DNA of 64,000 bases from Albifimbria verrucaria (taxonomy: Eukaryota; Ascomycota; Sordariomycetes; Hypocreales; Stachybotryaceae). A model generated the notes under the pieces. The model was given only the letters and a program-made list of their open reading frames with translations, ran no database searches and was not told the DNA's origin. Numbering within the stretch: the stretch's first letter is position 1; every line of letters starts with the position of its first letter. A program made the position numbers and the translations under genes. The stretch covers positions 4,588,001 through 4,652,000 of the forward strand of contig JAHREC010000013.1 in the NCBI GenBank assembly GCA_020081605.1, in the 5' to 3' direction. Shown here one piece after another: positions 23,816 through 36,778 of this stretch.

Positions 23816-24965
23816 TGGACTCACCCGAGCGGGCCATGACGCACGCTATAGTACCGACACCATGGATGGCTTCCTCGGCTTGGATCCAACCTTGTAAGCA
23901 TATGATGATGCCATTGACGTTCATTACAATAAAACGGCGATTCGGGCCTTTCATTTTCTTTGTTTCTCCAGGAAGTGCCACATTCCTGGGGCACTACTAG
24001 AGAACTCTACCCCAGCTGCTCACGAATAGAAAGCTTACTTCATGAACCTTTGTCTTCAGATATGCCAGGAAGCGCCTCACTAGCTCAGTCCACCGTCGTA
24101 AAAAATACTTTCACTCGGAAGTTGAGAGTGCCAGCATTCCAACCTATGTTCCCGGAATTATTTCCTCGGCGGCATCTTGCCAACCAGGTTGAAGCCAATG
24201 CCGGACCAAACCCTAACAGGAATACAATGCAATATACGCACCAAGCACTTTGCAAGATCTTGTATCCATATTACATACTTATGAACAACCATTCAACCTC
24301 TATAATCCCTATACTTTCGGTCACTCCGAACCCATTTTGGTATCCAAATTGAGTTCAACCCAACTATGGATTATCGAAGGGCCAGACCTATTCTCACTCC
24401 ATCTGACGGTTTCTCACTGAATAGCACTGACGTGCCCTAGACACCCGTTGAGAACGGATACACCCGCCTGCTTGGCGCCACCAAACGATTTTGTACCCCA
24501 TATCATGATATCCTAGATAAACTGGCATCAGTAGGATAACTTGACTGCAAAACATCACGGGAATCCAAGAAATCAATTCACCTAGCATCCCTAGAAAATA
24601 GACTCGCCGATCCCTATCCCAGCACAGTGGCACACGATAATATGGGTGAGTTTAGGTAGGAATGAGGGTTTACCAACAAGCGGTTCCTCCTTAACTCAAA
24701 ATTGTTTCTTCCGTCGGGGTGGCCCACGCTATGTGGACACTGCAGCTTCGTTTGTCCTGTCAGATTGTCCTAACACTGAACCAAGCTCATTGTAAGTCGT
24801 CGAAGCTTTCTAGTTGAAACCTTTGCTTCATCTAACTGGCGGACTGTATACTGAGAAGGGAAATCTTATGCGAGCTCGATGACGCAGAGGCTGTACGGCA
24901 TCGGCTTGGCAAGCGGCCTGATCACCACAATCGTCTTGAACACCGGGATGAGTTGAAGTTGTAAG
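23816..24965 (+). pseudogene. decayed multi-exon gene of unknown family
   Basis: Several stretches read like protein but cannot be joined into one open frame. Near 23867 a short exon (MDGFLGLDPT) ends at a GTAAGC donor with a good acceptor at about 23971. From 23972 one frame is open to 24351 (RELYPSCSRIESLLHEP). From 24366 another reads DYRRARPILTPSDGFSLNS and LLGATKRFCTPYHDILDKL, interrupted in frame by TAG (24438) and TAA (24537). Two more exon-like pieces follow: RRGGPRYVDTAASFVLSD, ending at a GTAAGT donor at 24792, and CELDDAEAVRHRLGKRPDH, ending near 24963. Both in-frame stops would come from CAG and CAA by C-to-T change. I do not recognise the family. It could also be a living gene with more assembly errors than its neighbours. 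Confidence 0.4.
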
Positions 24966-25285
24966 CCAATTATTGCGCTTCCAGGAGTCAGTAACCAACA
25001 AGGACATGCATCTATTCTAAGTCAGATCTCCGTGCTGATCGCAAAGTTTCAACTCTCCATACCAGCAGCTTGGGCTAGGATTGTAGATCACTAGAACCCT
25101 AACTTCAAGGTAAAAATACAGTGGGCATCGTGAAGAAGCAGTAGGTCTAAGGAGATGGGCGAGAGCTGAACAAGCCCGGATTTCGTCATTCATCGTGGTC
25201 AACTTCTGATGGTGGAAATTTCTCATTACTGAGTGGTACTATGAGAATATAAGTAGCAACAAGTTTCCTTGCGTTGACCTACAGG

Positions 25286-25578
25286 ATGAGAAACTCTTCA
25301 AACAATTCTCAACCTTTCCAATCAACTACCAATCACGATTATATGGAGGTGTACGTGCCTGCTTGGGACAGAACTGACCAAACTCAACCAGCAGTCACAA
25401 AGCCATCACAGAACCTCAAGTAACCAATGTAACGAGAGGACGCCCTGAGATGGTGAGATCGTTTGTTCGAAAACTGCGCCGAAAATTACGTCAAAAGCTT
25501 CTGTGTTGTGAGAACGTCTCATCGAACGAGTCTTATACCGTGTATGTCAAGCATACTGTCCATTACAGCACCTATTAA
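25286..25578 (+). CDS. small basic hypothetical protein upstream of the NLR gene (one frame break)
   Basis: A frame from ATG at 25286 reads MRNSSNNSQPFQSTTNHDY and MEVYVPAWDRTDQTQPA up to 25423. An overlapping frame carries on with ITEPQVTNVTRGRPEMV and the strongly basic RKLRRKLRQKLLCC, ending at 25578. One missing base between about 25390 and 25410, the common error here, would join them into roughly 97 residues. No signal peptide and no known domain. It sits 100 bases upstream of the start of the large STAND gene and points the same way. It could instead be part of the 5' leader of that gene. Confidence 0.3.
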
Positions 25579-25680
25579 GTGACTTATTTAGGTCCTTTAA
25601 ATATCACCAGAGACAACAGATCTTCTAGTGCTGTACTTCAAACAAAACCTATCAAACGTTATATCCAACCACCCAACACC

Positions 25681-28600
25681 ATGGCCCCAACACCAGTTTC
25701 CCCTTACCGGCTGCCTTCTTTGCGTCCCGATCCCTTTCACCAAGGAAGGTAGAAACTTTCGTCTCGCACGAAGAAAACACCAACACATTATTCCGCCATA
25801 ATACCACTTATTCCTCTCATAGAGTACACAGCGGGTTGGATACTTCCAACATCTCTCAAGTGGTGTATTCCCTGAAACGCCGCGGCTCTGAGGAGCTTGG
25901 TTCAGATACGTCCGCTAAGCTCTTGAATGCCACTCATGATTCCATACTCGAATGGATCCGGGTTCAGCGCATGCAGCGTTTGCCCCCGAGGGTAGCAGCC
26001 AAGATAAAGTGCTAGCCTGGGCGCAGCTCTTCGTTGAGAGACTCCACTCATTTGATTCAGCTATTGCAGACTTCGCTGGCGATAGTTATCTCGCCACCCA
26101 ACTTGCTTATGGCTATTGTGCTATTCTATTGGAGGTACGTCAATATGACATGGCCCTCGTACCAGAAGCCAGCTGATGCATATTAGTTGGGCGAGGAGAA
26201 TGCACCGGCATTGATGCTGTCTTTTGGGTTCTTCTACAATATGTCTGTGCCGCTTGTGAATCTCTTGGAAAGAACAGAGCTCTTCAGTGTGTCTCAAGAT
26301 GTAAGAGAACAGCTAGTATTGGCTCTCTCAGACCTCGTAACCCTGGTTGCGAGTGTCTCAACCCTATTTTCACAAGGCCATTAATGGTTTGACCACATCC
26401 GTTTCTGTTAACATCTACAGTACCTTCCCCAACGAAATCAAGTCTTTCGTAGATCGTTGTGAGAAGACTGCTGAATCTATGTGGAAGCATCAACTTGTGA
26501 AAGAGGGTATTGATGCAAGCAGAGGTAAGTGCTACATTCGATAAAACCGCGAAATGCACACTGACGTATTGGCCATTTTTCAGTCTCCGCAGTCAAGGCG
26601 ATCAGGACTTGGGTTGCCCCAGAGGATCACACCCTCCATGATGTTGTGAAGGCAGCTTCATATCTTGCGCATGACAGGGAGGAGTTGACATGCCTTTGGG
26701 TAGCCCCTCACCTAACTCGGTTCTTGAGAAGTACTGATCCAGTCCTTTCGTTTACTGGCACTCCGGGATCTGGAAAGACTGTTTTGTCATCGGTTATTGT
26801 GGATCATTTGCAACATCCTATTGGTGGCGTATCGTACAATGCAATCTTCATCCCTATCAGTTAGTGAACGATCCGCCATCATTGTTTCATATTGAGCCTG
26901 CTAATGCAATTCACAAAATAGACAAAAGAATACCGGCCGAAGCAACTCCACGCGCTGTTGCTAAAGGCATCCTGTATCAGCTATTCGAAAAGCGCATTGG
27001 GAATGTGCAGCTTCTGGATATTCTTTCGGATGCTTATGAACGCGCAGAGGCAACTACTGATAAGCAAGAATATGATGAGATTGTCTGGAGCGCCGTGGAG
27101 AATGGGTTGGCCGCTGCTCTTCCCGGAGCACATGAACTCGTTATAGTGGTTGATGGCACAGACGAGATATCCTCTGACGAGACACTACTGCTTCAGAGAC
27201 TGACCAAGGCCACGCTCAATGGTGTCAACACCAAGCTCATCACCCTTGGAGCGAACAAGTCCTCTGCCGCAAGTGGCCACAGCCATGTTGAAATCACTGA
27301 AGACGTGGTTTTTGATGACATTACCAGAGTCATTAGAGGCCAATTTGACCAGGATAAAGAGTTTCGTGCCTTGCCTGAGCTTGAGAAGGAGACCATAGTC
27401 ACTCAGTTGTCACAGACCTCCAAAGGCTCATTTCTCTGGGCAAAACAGGCCACAAAGAAATTGCGCCTTGAGAAGAGCGTGGAAAGTCTCCGCAAGGCCA
27501 TCGACTCACTTATTCACTCAAAGCCTTCAGTCACGGATTTCATCTCCAACACGTTACAGTCGTCTCGTGTGAGTGAGGATGCCAAACAGATGGTGATGTG
27601 GCTTGCTACGGCTGAACGACCGCTCTCGCTCAAAGAGCTGGGCACTTTGTCATCCATCCATGTCGATAAAGAGACCATTGCTGACCAGCATCCCGACGTT
27701 TTGGCTACTTTGAAGTCAGTCACTTCACTCGTTTTCCTGCAGGATGGTTTGGTGTACCTTCGTCATGGTATCATTAGGGCTGCAGTCCTCGATATTTGCA
27801 GCAAGGGCAATCTAACATCCTACACCAAGGATCCTCATCACGACTTGACGACGAGACTTCTTTTTACATCAAAAAGAATGTGACGCAGCAGCATGAACCC
27901 TCATTGAATGGACTCAGTGTCCATGAAACCAACCAACTTCTCAGCAAATATCCTCTTCTTGACTTTGCTGTGCGATATTGGCCTTTCCATCTAAGGCAAA
28001 CCGCCGTAGACCGGAACGAAAGCGAAACGGCCACAATTAAGTCTTTCTCAAAGATTCTTCCAAGCTCTGTCTCGGTACTTTTGCTTCAAACAACTGTTTG
28101 GGAACACCTCGCCACTCCGCTTCTCTTGGCTTATCAAACTTTGGTTGTAAACATCTGTCGCAACAATCTTGGACCAAAGAGCATGACGACGCTTCAGTCA
28201 ATCATCTCATTAGCATTGATATATCAGCGTATAGAGTCTACCAAAGACTCCATTACTTGGTTCTATGATGCTACAACACTCGCCAATTCGATACTCACGG
28301 CGCGTCACACCGTCACTCTGCAGATTGCACAAATGTTCTTGGATTTGACTTCATCAAGCACAACAAGCACAAGGACAGAAATTATGACCAAGAGAGAAGA
28401 GGCTTTGCTCATTCTTGTTGAATGTCATAAGATCCAATATGGCCAAAACTCAGAGACTGTTGTGGTTGTGCTTCAGCAGTTGGCCGAGCATTACCGATTG
28501 ATCAGAGAGGAACACAAAGCACAGAAAATTACTGAGAGCATTACTGCCATTACTTCAACTGACAGTGGGGAGCGTGATCCGGACCTTCATGTTCACCTGA

Positions 28601-31600
28601 GAGGTCGGAAGGAAACGAGCCACACTGGAACAGGAGTTAGCCTCAATTTGGATTTTAAAGAACACGACGAGTTTATTGAAGGTTCTGACTCTTATGACTT
28701 CGAGTTCTTCTTGAAGAGAGCCGAGAAGTATGTTGCAGAAGGGCGCACTGAGCTGGCTGAGCGCGCTTATATAGATATTTGGCATCGCGTCAGTCAAGAG
28801 TGCCACTCTCACCATACCGAACTTTGGGAGAAACGAAAGCTCAAGGCTGTTCTTGGCTACTCTAAGTATCTCCATTCGCAGAAGAGAGAGGCCGATGCGT
28901 CTTCTATCCTCACGAGCGCTTGGGAAGACTACAGACAAAGCAACACAGCTGTGACGGAGGCTTCTGTCTCGTATTTCCATGAGATGGCCAAGGTTATGAA
29001 GTCGGTTGGACTGACATCTGCCTCTCTGAGCTTGCTCAAGCGCTGCTCTCAGTACTATCAAAGCACCAGCGGTACACAATCCACAACTTACAGAGAGATT
29101 GAAGAAAGCATTCATTCCGATTCCCGACAATTAATGCAGTCAATCAGCTCCTCGTCACATGTGACATCGGAGGCAACATTGGAAGAGATGGTTTTGGAGG
29201 CATCCAATTCTATCCACACTATGGATGAGGCAGCCTTTGCGGCCACGTTCCATCTTGTCTCCATATACATGTCTCAGCGCCGATGGCAGGACGCAACAAG
29301 ACTGATCAAAAGGTACAGCGTGCCGTCTGGCCGTCGTTCTTTAATCTCAGTGTGCGAGACGTGGAACCCCTTAAGATCCGTGGAAGCTTGCGTGGATTTG
29401 GCCGATCGTCTTGCAGAGTGTCACCGTGCCCGCCGCCGCCTTAGTAAGGAGGAAGATGTGAGGCTTCGAGTGTATTACGCACTGAGAAGCAATAGGAGCC
29501 TCGGAGATAAATTGAGAGTTCACGCCACAACCCAACTACTCAATCTATTCAATAGGACTTCGCAGAAGGAGAAGACAATCAGTATTCGCCAGGAGATGTT
29601 GGACGACTATACCAAGGCTTACGGTGCTGACCACGATGCTGTAATCAAGATGCTTTGGGAGCTTGCAGATCTGACTCGACCACGACCTATATTCATCGAG
29701 TATTATCAGAAGATCATTCGTGTTCTGAATAAGAACTCTGACATTGCCACGACAGAGACCTTTGAGCCAATTTGCGTCGTGGCGAATGAGCTGTGGAATA
29801 AGGGAATGTTGACAGATGCTCTTCAGTACTACAGAGTGCTCTTCACTACGTTCTTGAAGAAACCCAAGGTCAACTCCAAGTTCCAGGAAGAGACGTTTAC
29901 ACGGGACATCTTCAACCGGTATGATGGCTGTCTACGCAACATCCGAAGTGATTACGATGTCTTGCATAAAGTTGCAAGCGAGTATCGATCCCAGTGCATG
30001 GTGGTTTACGGAGCCACTGCTTCCATCACAGTCAAAGCTACCTTGCATCTCGCACAGGTGTGTCAAGAGTCCAAGACATACGAACACGAGGCAATCACCA
30101 TTTATGAAGAACTCCTCAAGACCAAGTCAACTGAGATTGACCACAAGGAGATTTCATCAATTTTGGATATCATGTATGAGGAGCACGCAGACGTCTCAGT
30201 TCTCTCCAGGTCTGAGTCGGTTTCTTCAACCCAGATTACTCAAGCAGTGACCATTCTCAGAAAGCGCGTGGAACAAGTACGAAAGACACGTGGTTGGGCA
30301 CATGAAGAGTCTCTCTCAAAATTGACAGAATTGGTCAAGCTGTACAGCAAGCAGCAGGACACTGAGAGGGTTATGTCAGAGCTCAACGTCGCAACGGTTC
30401 ATGTGCTTTCCTCTGAAACATCTTCTACACGACTTATTGCTGCGGCTTCGACCATCGCCTCGGGCTACATTGCTTCAAGCCAAGTGAAGAAGGCCACAGA
30501 GCTGAAGGCGGAGCTTTACCGTCAGATCGTCATGAAAGACAGGTCCAATACCAACTCAGTCGGATTTGATCTTGCAAACAGAGGACGTGAAAGTTTGATC
30601 TTCCTTGCGCAATTTGAGTACGACCTGCGTCGCAGTTCTTCAACTGTCAATGAGATTCTTGCCGAATTGACAACGCATTACATCTACTTTGAAGAATTCA
30701 AGAAGCTACTTAAGTCGAAATCCGGGGATATTCAAGGCGTAACCATTGCTGCTGCGCAGCTTCATCATTCTTTGATCAAAAGTCAACGACCACTTGCTGC
30801 GTCTCGTGTATTTGACGATTACTATCAGTACTTCTCTACTACAGAAGCTAAGCGTGTCAACCTTACCAAGCCATCCCAAGTTGAAATCCTCCTTCGAACT
30901 CTGCTGGAGCACTTTAGCACGCACAGGTCACGGGATTTTGTGCGCTCTGTTGGCATCAGTGGCATTGATGGGGTGACCAGACTCCTTAAGGGCCAGAGAG
31001 ACGATGCGGCTTGTGACCTTGCTCGTGCTTGCTTTACATACATATCTGCCCACGAAAGCTATCGTACACCGGAGATGGCGAGACTGGTTCTAATCTTGGG
31101 CATGACTGTCGCAGATCGCTCAGTGTCTCCGAACCCTGGAAAGGCGGATTACAAGAAGATGCTTGAGACCTCGGGTGTTATCATCCAAGACGTTCTCCAT
31201 GTCCTGGCTGGTATGAACATCAACCTCGAGAATGTCAGCTTGACCCATCTTAGCCGCTTGGTTGAGTTACTTGGAGAGCAGCAAGACTTCAAGACTCTCT
31301 CATGGCTGCTTACCCTCCTTTGGAACAGTCGTGAGGCTCAGCAAAACTGGCACCCATCCACCACATTTGCATTGGGCAAGCAGGTCATCTTGGCACGATA
31401 CCTTGTTGGTGAGACCACGGCCGCCGTTCGCTTGGCAGAGGATATTGTCTACAACTGTCGACGTGTCCATGGTACCCGACATCCTAGCACCCTGGAAATG
31501 TCGGTGTTCCTGGCACAGCTTTACACCAGCGTGGCGCAGCGCTACCAGAATGAAAAGGTCGGTAAGGAAATGGCAAGCCGATACTACAAGAAGAGCGCGG

Positions 31601-32011
31601 CCATCCATGAGAACATCCTCCGGGTATTCAGCGACCCGTCTTACGCCGACATGGATGGCGGTCCCGGCTGCAGCAGCAGCCACAACGGGGACAGCGGTCA
31701 CAACACCATCATGGGAGACGTGACGCCCCTGAGCAGAGAGATCTCTCGGAGGGAGCATTTGTGCGCCAGCACTTGTGGCACCTCAAGCTCGCGCTGGAGC
31801 GATTGGGAGGCTGGGCCAACAACTACAGCGAGTACGAACGTCTGAACGCGGACGTCTTCCGACAGTACGCCGCTGAACTGCAGGGTGTGGAGGAGTGGAG
31901 AGGTGGAATCTCAACAACTACGGAGCTGGTAAGGCAGAAAGCCAGGAGGACCTTTTGGATGCCAACGTTCAGACCTGGGGTCTCGTGGATCCAATGGTAA
32001 GTGTCAGGTAA
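25681..32011 (+). CDS. large fungal STAND/NLR protein: helical N-domain, P-loop NTPase, TPR-like repeats
   Basis: Exons 25681-25748, 25823-26134, 26187-26524, 26584-26859 and 26922-32011; roughly 2000 residues. The first 270 residues form a helical domain (AWAQLFVERLHSFDSAIADF) of the kind placed before NACHT-type NTPases in fungi. A Walker A motif (FTGTPGSGKTVLSS, near 26751-26792) and a Walker B motif (ELVIVVDGTDEI, near 27134-27170) identify the NTPase. The final 1350 residues are helical repeats with TPR-like character (LAERAYIDIW, EAITIYEELLKTKS). Frame breaks occur near 25990 (C run), 26367 (T run), 27870 (T run), 31752 and 31895. Proteins of this layout act in non-self recognition and regulated cell death in fungi, but the ligand and partner here are unknown. 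The last reading frame ends VDPM and a few more residues at 32011. Confidence 0.82.
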
Positions 32012-34320
32012 AATTGCACAATCTGTTTGGACAAGGTAGGGGTGTGGAGGACTTTGATATAGCCATCAATGGTCACTCTTTAAGTAATCATTTAATAAAA
32101 ACTCCATTCGTTACACAAATGAGACTATGTCGTGACTTACACACCGAATTCGAAGTATCCAATTAGACCAGTGGGGAAAATAACACATCACTTGTTACAT
32201 GCCAACCGTAACAGTAACGAGATGGTGATAGCGTAGTGTGTCATAAGTGGTCATTGATTGCATTACTGAATACTAATACAGATAATGGATTTCCTCTGGA
32301 TTAAAGAAGGCTGTGCCAGGAGATAACAAATCGCTTGCAGTGTGGTGACAAGGTAGTGCCCCAGTAAGCCATCACATGCAACTCAGCTTCACCGAAAGCA
32401 ATGATAAACTGGCCAATATGCTGTAAGCAAGGCACAGCATCACCGAAATGGATCGTGCCATGATATTGCACCAGCAGAATACCTTGGGCTACCTAAGTAT
32501 GTGCGAAGGATGCTGGTTAGGATACGGAGGTTAGACCAAAGAGTGGCATAGCACAGAATAGGATGAGCGCACCGCCCAACCAAAGAAGCAACCGAGGTGG
32601 CAGCTCCGACCAAATTATTGATAATTTGGCAGGGAGTTATTTCTCAAAGGTGGTGAAGCTTCCTGAGTAGACTGCGGGACTTGCTGGGTGGCTGGATTGG
32701 GATGTGGAATGAGGCAGTGCTAGGTCACGCTGCATGGCTGGGTTGTGATTGACCAGTGAGGTCGGTGTGGGTGTATTTTGGTTGAGTCAATCATGCCAAT
32801 CTCGCAGCCAATGGGACTGGACGAAGATCCGAGAGCCGGGCCCGGATGGTGGAAGCAGCAGACATGGCACGACAATCGGGTGAAGTTGTAGTGTTGCTGC
32901 TGCTGTTGTTGTGCTTGGCTTCGGCTAGCAGGGGTTGGAGTTCAATTCTCCCCGAACCCACGTCGACGGGCAATGATGCTATAGGGTGGGGCAGCTTGCA
33001 GGGGTCAGTGTGGAGCTGGGAGCACTGCCGTAAAGTACTGTAGTGAGTAAGTTAGCGAATGTGGACTTTTGGTCGGTGTTGGTGTTGATCAAGAACTTTG
33101 GTAGCCAAGAAGAATATACAAAGGATTAAAGAAGGCAAAGGTGTCTCTGCCGCGAACCAGAGTGGTACTTTGATACCTGGGGACCTTGAAGGCACAGTGA
33201 ATCACGTGCCGCAGACGAGAGAAAAGAGATACCGACTTGATCACTTTTGAGAATGTTACAGTCCAGTACCGGTAACGCACTTCTTCCCTTGATTGGCAGA
33301 TGCGTCGATGGAATCATACCAACGTAACCCTCCAGGCACCAGCATTTCCGGGGCCATGCAGACGCACAGGCCAGGCCCTGCCCTCGACGGATATCGGATC
33401 CATCGTATTTTGCGGCAGTGCGAACGAACTGTGCAGATTCACCACGCTCTCGGCAGCGTCATGGCCCGGTCTGCCCCGCACGCTTCTCCGAATCAGCGCT
33501 CAGCCCAGCCCAGCCCAGCATCCCCATTTGCTTCTGCTGCATCTTTCACTTCTGCTTCTTGCTTCTGATTCTGCTTCTATGTAGTACAGCACGCTACGCC
33601 GTACGCTAGCTTCTCCGCACGCCCGCAGTAGCTTCGACATCCTACCTACGGCACCGCACGATCTCGACACCGAAACGGCAAAGGTCCCTTCCCTCCCCGT
33701 CGTCCAGCCTCAACAAGTGGCAAGACGACTTAGCACAGCACAACACGGGCGTCTTATTTCCACTTTATTTGCAGGTGAGAGGCTCGGATCACTGGGGACC
33801 CTCATGCCCTGCCGAAAGCCTAACTCACTCGTCTCTCCATAACTCCCCGTCTTGGTCAACGTCGAGTTGCTGGGCCTGGATTGGGGATGGGCTCCCCTGC
33901 ACCTGGCGCAGCTCATCATTGGCCTTGACCCGTGGTCATCTGAAGACTTCTAGCTCAGCCTAAGGCTTGGCCATGCCCATCTTCGTCGGCCGCCTTACCC
34001 GTGTCTCGCCCCTACCACATGGTTCATACAGGTCGATTCCAAGCTAGCCACCTCCAACCTGGGACGAGGTATCTGCTCGTTGTCGCGTCTGGCCCTTGTC
34101 CGTGCAGATCATTCGAAGCTTTTGCTCGCGACTGTCCATTGCTATTAAAACATCCCAAACACCCCTCCCTTTTTCCGTAAATCACATCTGTCACTTGGCT
34201 TCTCTCCTTCGCCTTGACTTTCCTTTTCCCTACATTCCATCGCCAACCGGTCGCCCACTCTCCCACCCTGCCGCTGTTAGACATCCCACAGTAATAGCTA
34301 ACATCCATCTACTCGTAACA
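32012..34320. other. 2.3-kb intergenic region, no gene seen
   Basis: Between the NLR gene and the SPFH gene. The first part is AT-leaning, the last 700 bases are CT-rich like a 5' leader. A GTTGCTGCTGCTGTTGTTG run lies near 32890-32912. Nothing resembling protein, tRNA or a transposon terminal repeat was seen. Confidence 0.45.
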
Positions 34321-35523
34321 ATGGCTTCCACTTTGAACGGCACGAGCAGCAGCTCCAAGGCTCCTGAAGTCGAGCCTTCCACTGGCGGTTTCAGGCCCAG
34401 AACAAGATGGCTGTTCAGCCTCCCACTGAGGATGATCTCCAGCGAAGCTATGCCACCGTTGTCCGCACAGATGTTGACTACAAGGGCTGGTATGGTAGCA
34501 TGAGTATGTGATCCTTTTACTATCAAACATGGTCGACCTCTCACTCACGCTTTCAAGTCGACGCTCTCGGCTCCATCATTGGAACCATGGGTGCCGTTCC
34601 TTGCTGCATCATCTGCCCCAATCCTTTCAAGACCGTTGACCAAGGTAATGTCGGCCTCGTTACCAAGTTCGGTCGTTTCTACAAGGCCGTCGACCCCGGC
34701 TTGGTCAAGATCAACCCCTCAGCGAGAGGCTCCTCCAGGTCGACGTCAAAATCCAGACCGCAGAAGTCCCCGAGCAGACCTGCATGACCAAAGACAATGT
34801 CACCGTTCGCCTCACATCCGTTATTTACTACCACATTGTCGCCCCTCACAAGGCCGCCTTTGGCATCTCCAACGTCCGCCAAGCCCTCATGGAGCGTACC
34901 CAGACAACCCTGCGCCACGTCGTTGGTGCTCGCGTCCTTCAAGATGTCATTGAGCGTCGTGAGGAGATTGCCCAGTCTATTGGAGAGATCATTGAGGACG
35001 TCGCTGCCGGCTGGGGTGTTCAGGTCGAGAGCATGCTGATCAAGGACATCATCTTCACCTCGGAGCTGCAGGAATCGCTCTCAATGGCCGCTCAGAGCAA
35101 GCGAATTGGTGAAAGCAAGATCATTGCTGCCAAGGCAGAGGTATGCATCTCTTGTTATTCCACGCCCATAACCCTGAGATTCTTGTTGCAGGCTAACGCG
35201 AAAGTGAAATATAGGTCGAATCTGCCAAGCTGATGCGTCAAGCTGCCGATATCCTCAGCTCTGCTCCTGCCATGCAAATCCGCTACCTCGAGGCTATGCA
35301 AGCCATGGCTAAGTCGGCCAACAGCAAGGTCATCTTCCTGCCTGCTGCCAACCAAACCATGGGTCCTGGTGCCATTCAGGCGGCTATGCAGAACCAGCAG
35401 ACGGGCGAAGCAGGCGATTTTGACCTGGCGGGACCCAGCAACAGCAACAAAAACTATGACTTTGGAGGTCAGGACCCAAGCTTCCAGAAAGCCATGAACG
35501 CCCGCATGGTCGAGAACATCTAG
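34321..35523 (+). CDS. SPFH/stomatin-family membrane protein
   Basis: Exons 34321-34503, 34558-35140 and 35215-35523. The protein begins MASTLNGTSSSSKAPEVEP and has a short membrane-inserting segment (IIGTMGAVPCCIICPNPF) followed by an SPFH/Band-7 domain: VDQGNVGLVTKFGRFYKAVD, VDVKIQTAEVPEQTCMTKDN, VTVRLTSVIYYHIV and the helical ERREEIAQSIGEIIEDVAAG. ESAKLMRQAADILSSAPAMQIRYLEAM is cut by the second intron only at its start, and is the usual stomatin C-terminal oligomerisation region. Two one-base deletions, near 34388 and in a C run near 34716, are needed to read through; with them the product is 358 residues. Stomatins scaffold membrane microdomains and regulate channels; a specific partner cannot be named. 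Confidence 0.88.
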
Positions 35524-36778
35524 ACCAGGGCGTTCTGTTCCCTGCGCATTGCCATGCTGACTCGTTGGGTGGTTCGTTGGGTTGGTTAGGCTGGTCTACT
35601 TGATCTCCGAGCGCATCATTGCCGCCATAGTTGATTACCATCTCAGCAGTCACCTGAGCCTGGCTTTGCTACCCGGTCACGTCACTCGAATGCTTTTCCG
35701 TCGCTTTGCCTTATCCCCTTAAGTTTTCTCATCGCTCGTCTGCTTTTATCGCCTGCACTGCAGCAACTATAATGTCTTATGAACACGGCGACGACGAGGA
35801 CACGGGGCTGCTCATCAGAGCCTAGTGCCGACAAACTACGCCTTTCACGTTTCTCTTTATATTCGCTTGGGGTTGTTATGAGTCCGTGTTGTGGGTTCGT
35901 TGAAGGCTGCTCGTCTGCTTTCCAGTTTACACAAAGATACCTCCACTACGTTTGTTGCGACTGGGATCGAGGGAGATGACGAGATGGGAACAGTGTGTTG
36001 TGAATTTCTGGTTATGATACCCAATCATCGCTCGTTTAGCATGGGCCATTTGTATAGTATAGTAAAATGTCACAATGATTTCTGTATCATCGCTCAAATA
36101 TCGTTTTCGTCGTGGTTTAGCTCTTTCATGTAATAGTGATGTAGTTGTCAAAAGTCGGCATTGCATTCGCCTCATGCTTTTAGGATAGGTTATGTTCAGA
36201 AGTCAGGATACACTTACTTGTTGTCAAGCAATACTGGAAAGTTATGCTCAACAAGTAACTATTCTAGGTCATCCAAGTGACAAACAAACATGGACTTGTG
36301 GTTCATTCAATGATTCACCATTCATACAATTACGATGATTGGGTGAACACACCAAAAGATATAGGAGCTGAGAACAGTACATCACACACAGACACGTTGC
36401 AGGTAGTTAGACTTCGAACATGTAAATTGATTTCTTTTCCTTTCCATCTTCTGGCTACACAACTGATCATCCACATCCCCCATCTGTTATCGAATGCCAA
36501 GAAAGTGGAAAGATGGCAGGAAATAGAAAACACAAAACACAATTAGAACCAAATCCACGCCATTTCCAGGACCCCTTTAACGCCAAGCCAACCCGCCTTC
36601 AGCTCAAGAGCATGGTGCGGAGGACGATGAAATAGCCAGAAGCTCACTTCTCAAGACCTAACAAAAGGTATCATATGTTCACACAGGCCGGTTTGATGCG
36701 TGCCTAGGCGGTATGGTGCCCTTGCCTTGCTTTCGTCTTGCGAGGTGCGGTGCACGATTTCCGTTGTTGCCGAGCCTC
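35524..36778. other. convergent 3' intergenic region
   Basis: 1.25 kb between the SPFH stop (+) and the NOP58 stop (-). It is AT-leaning in the middle and has no protein-like frame. It is longer than most convergent gaps in this window. Confidence 0.45.

Noticed and set aside
32920..32975. Possible tRNA T-arm (GGAGTTCAATTCTCC)
   Set aside because: No matching acceptor, D-arm or anticodon stem could be folded around it.
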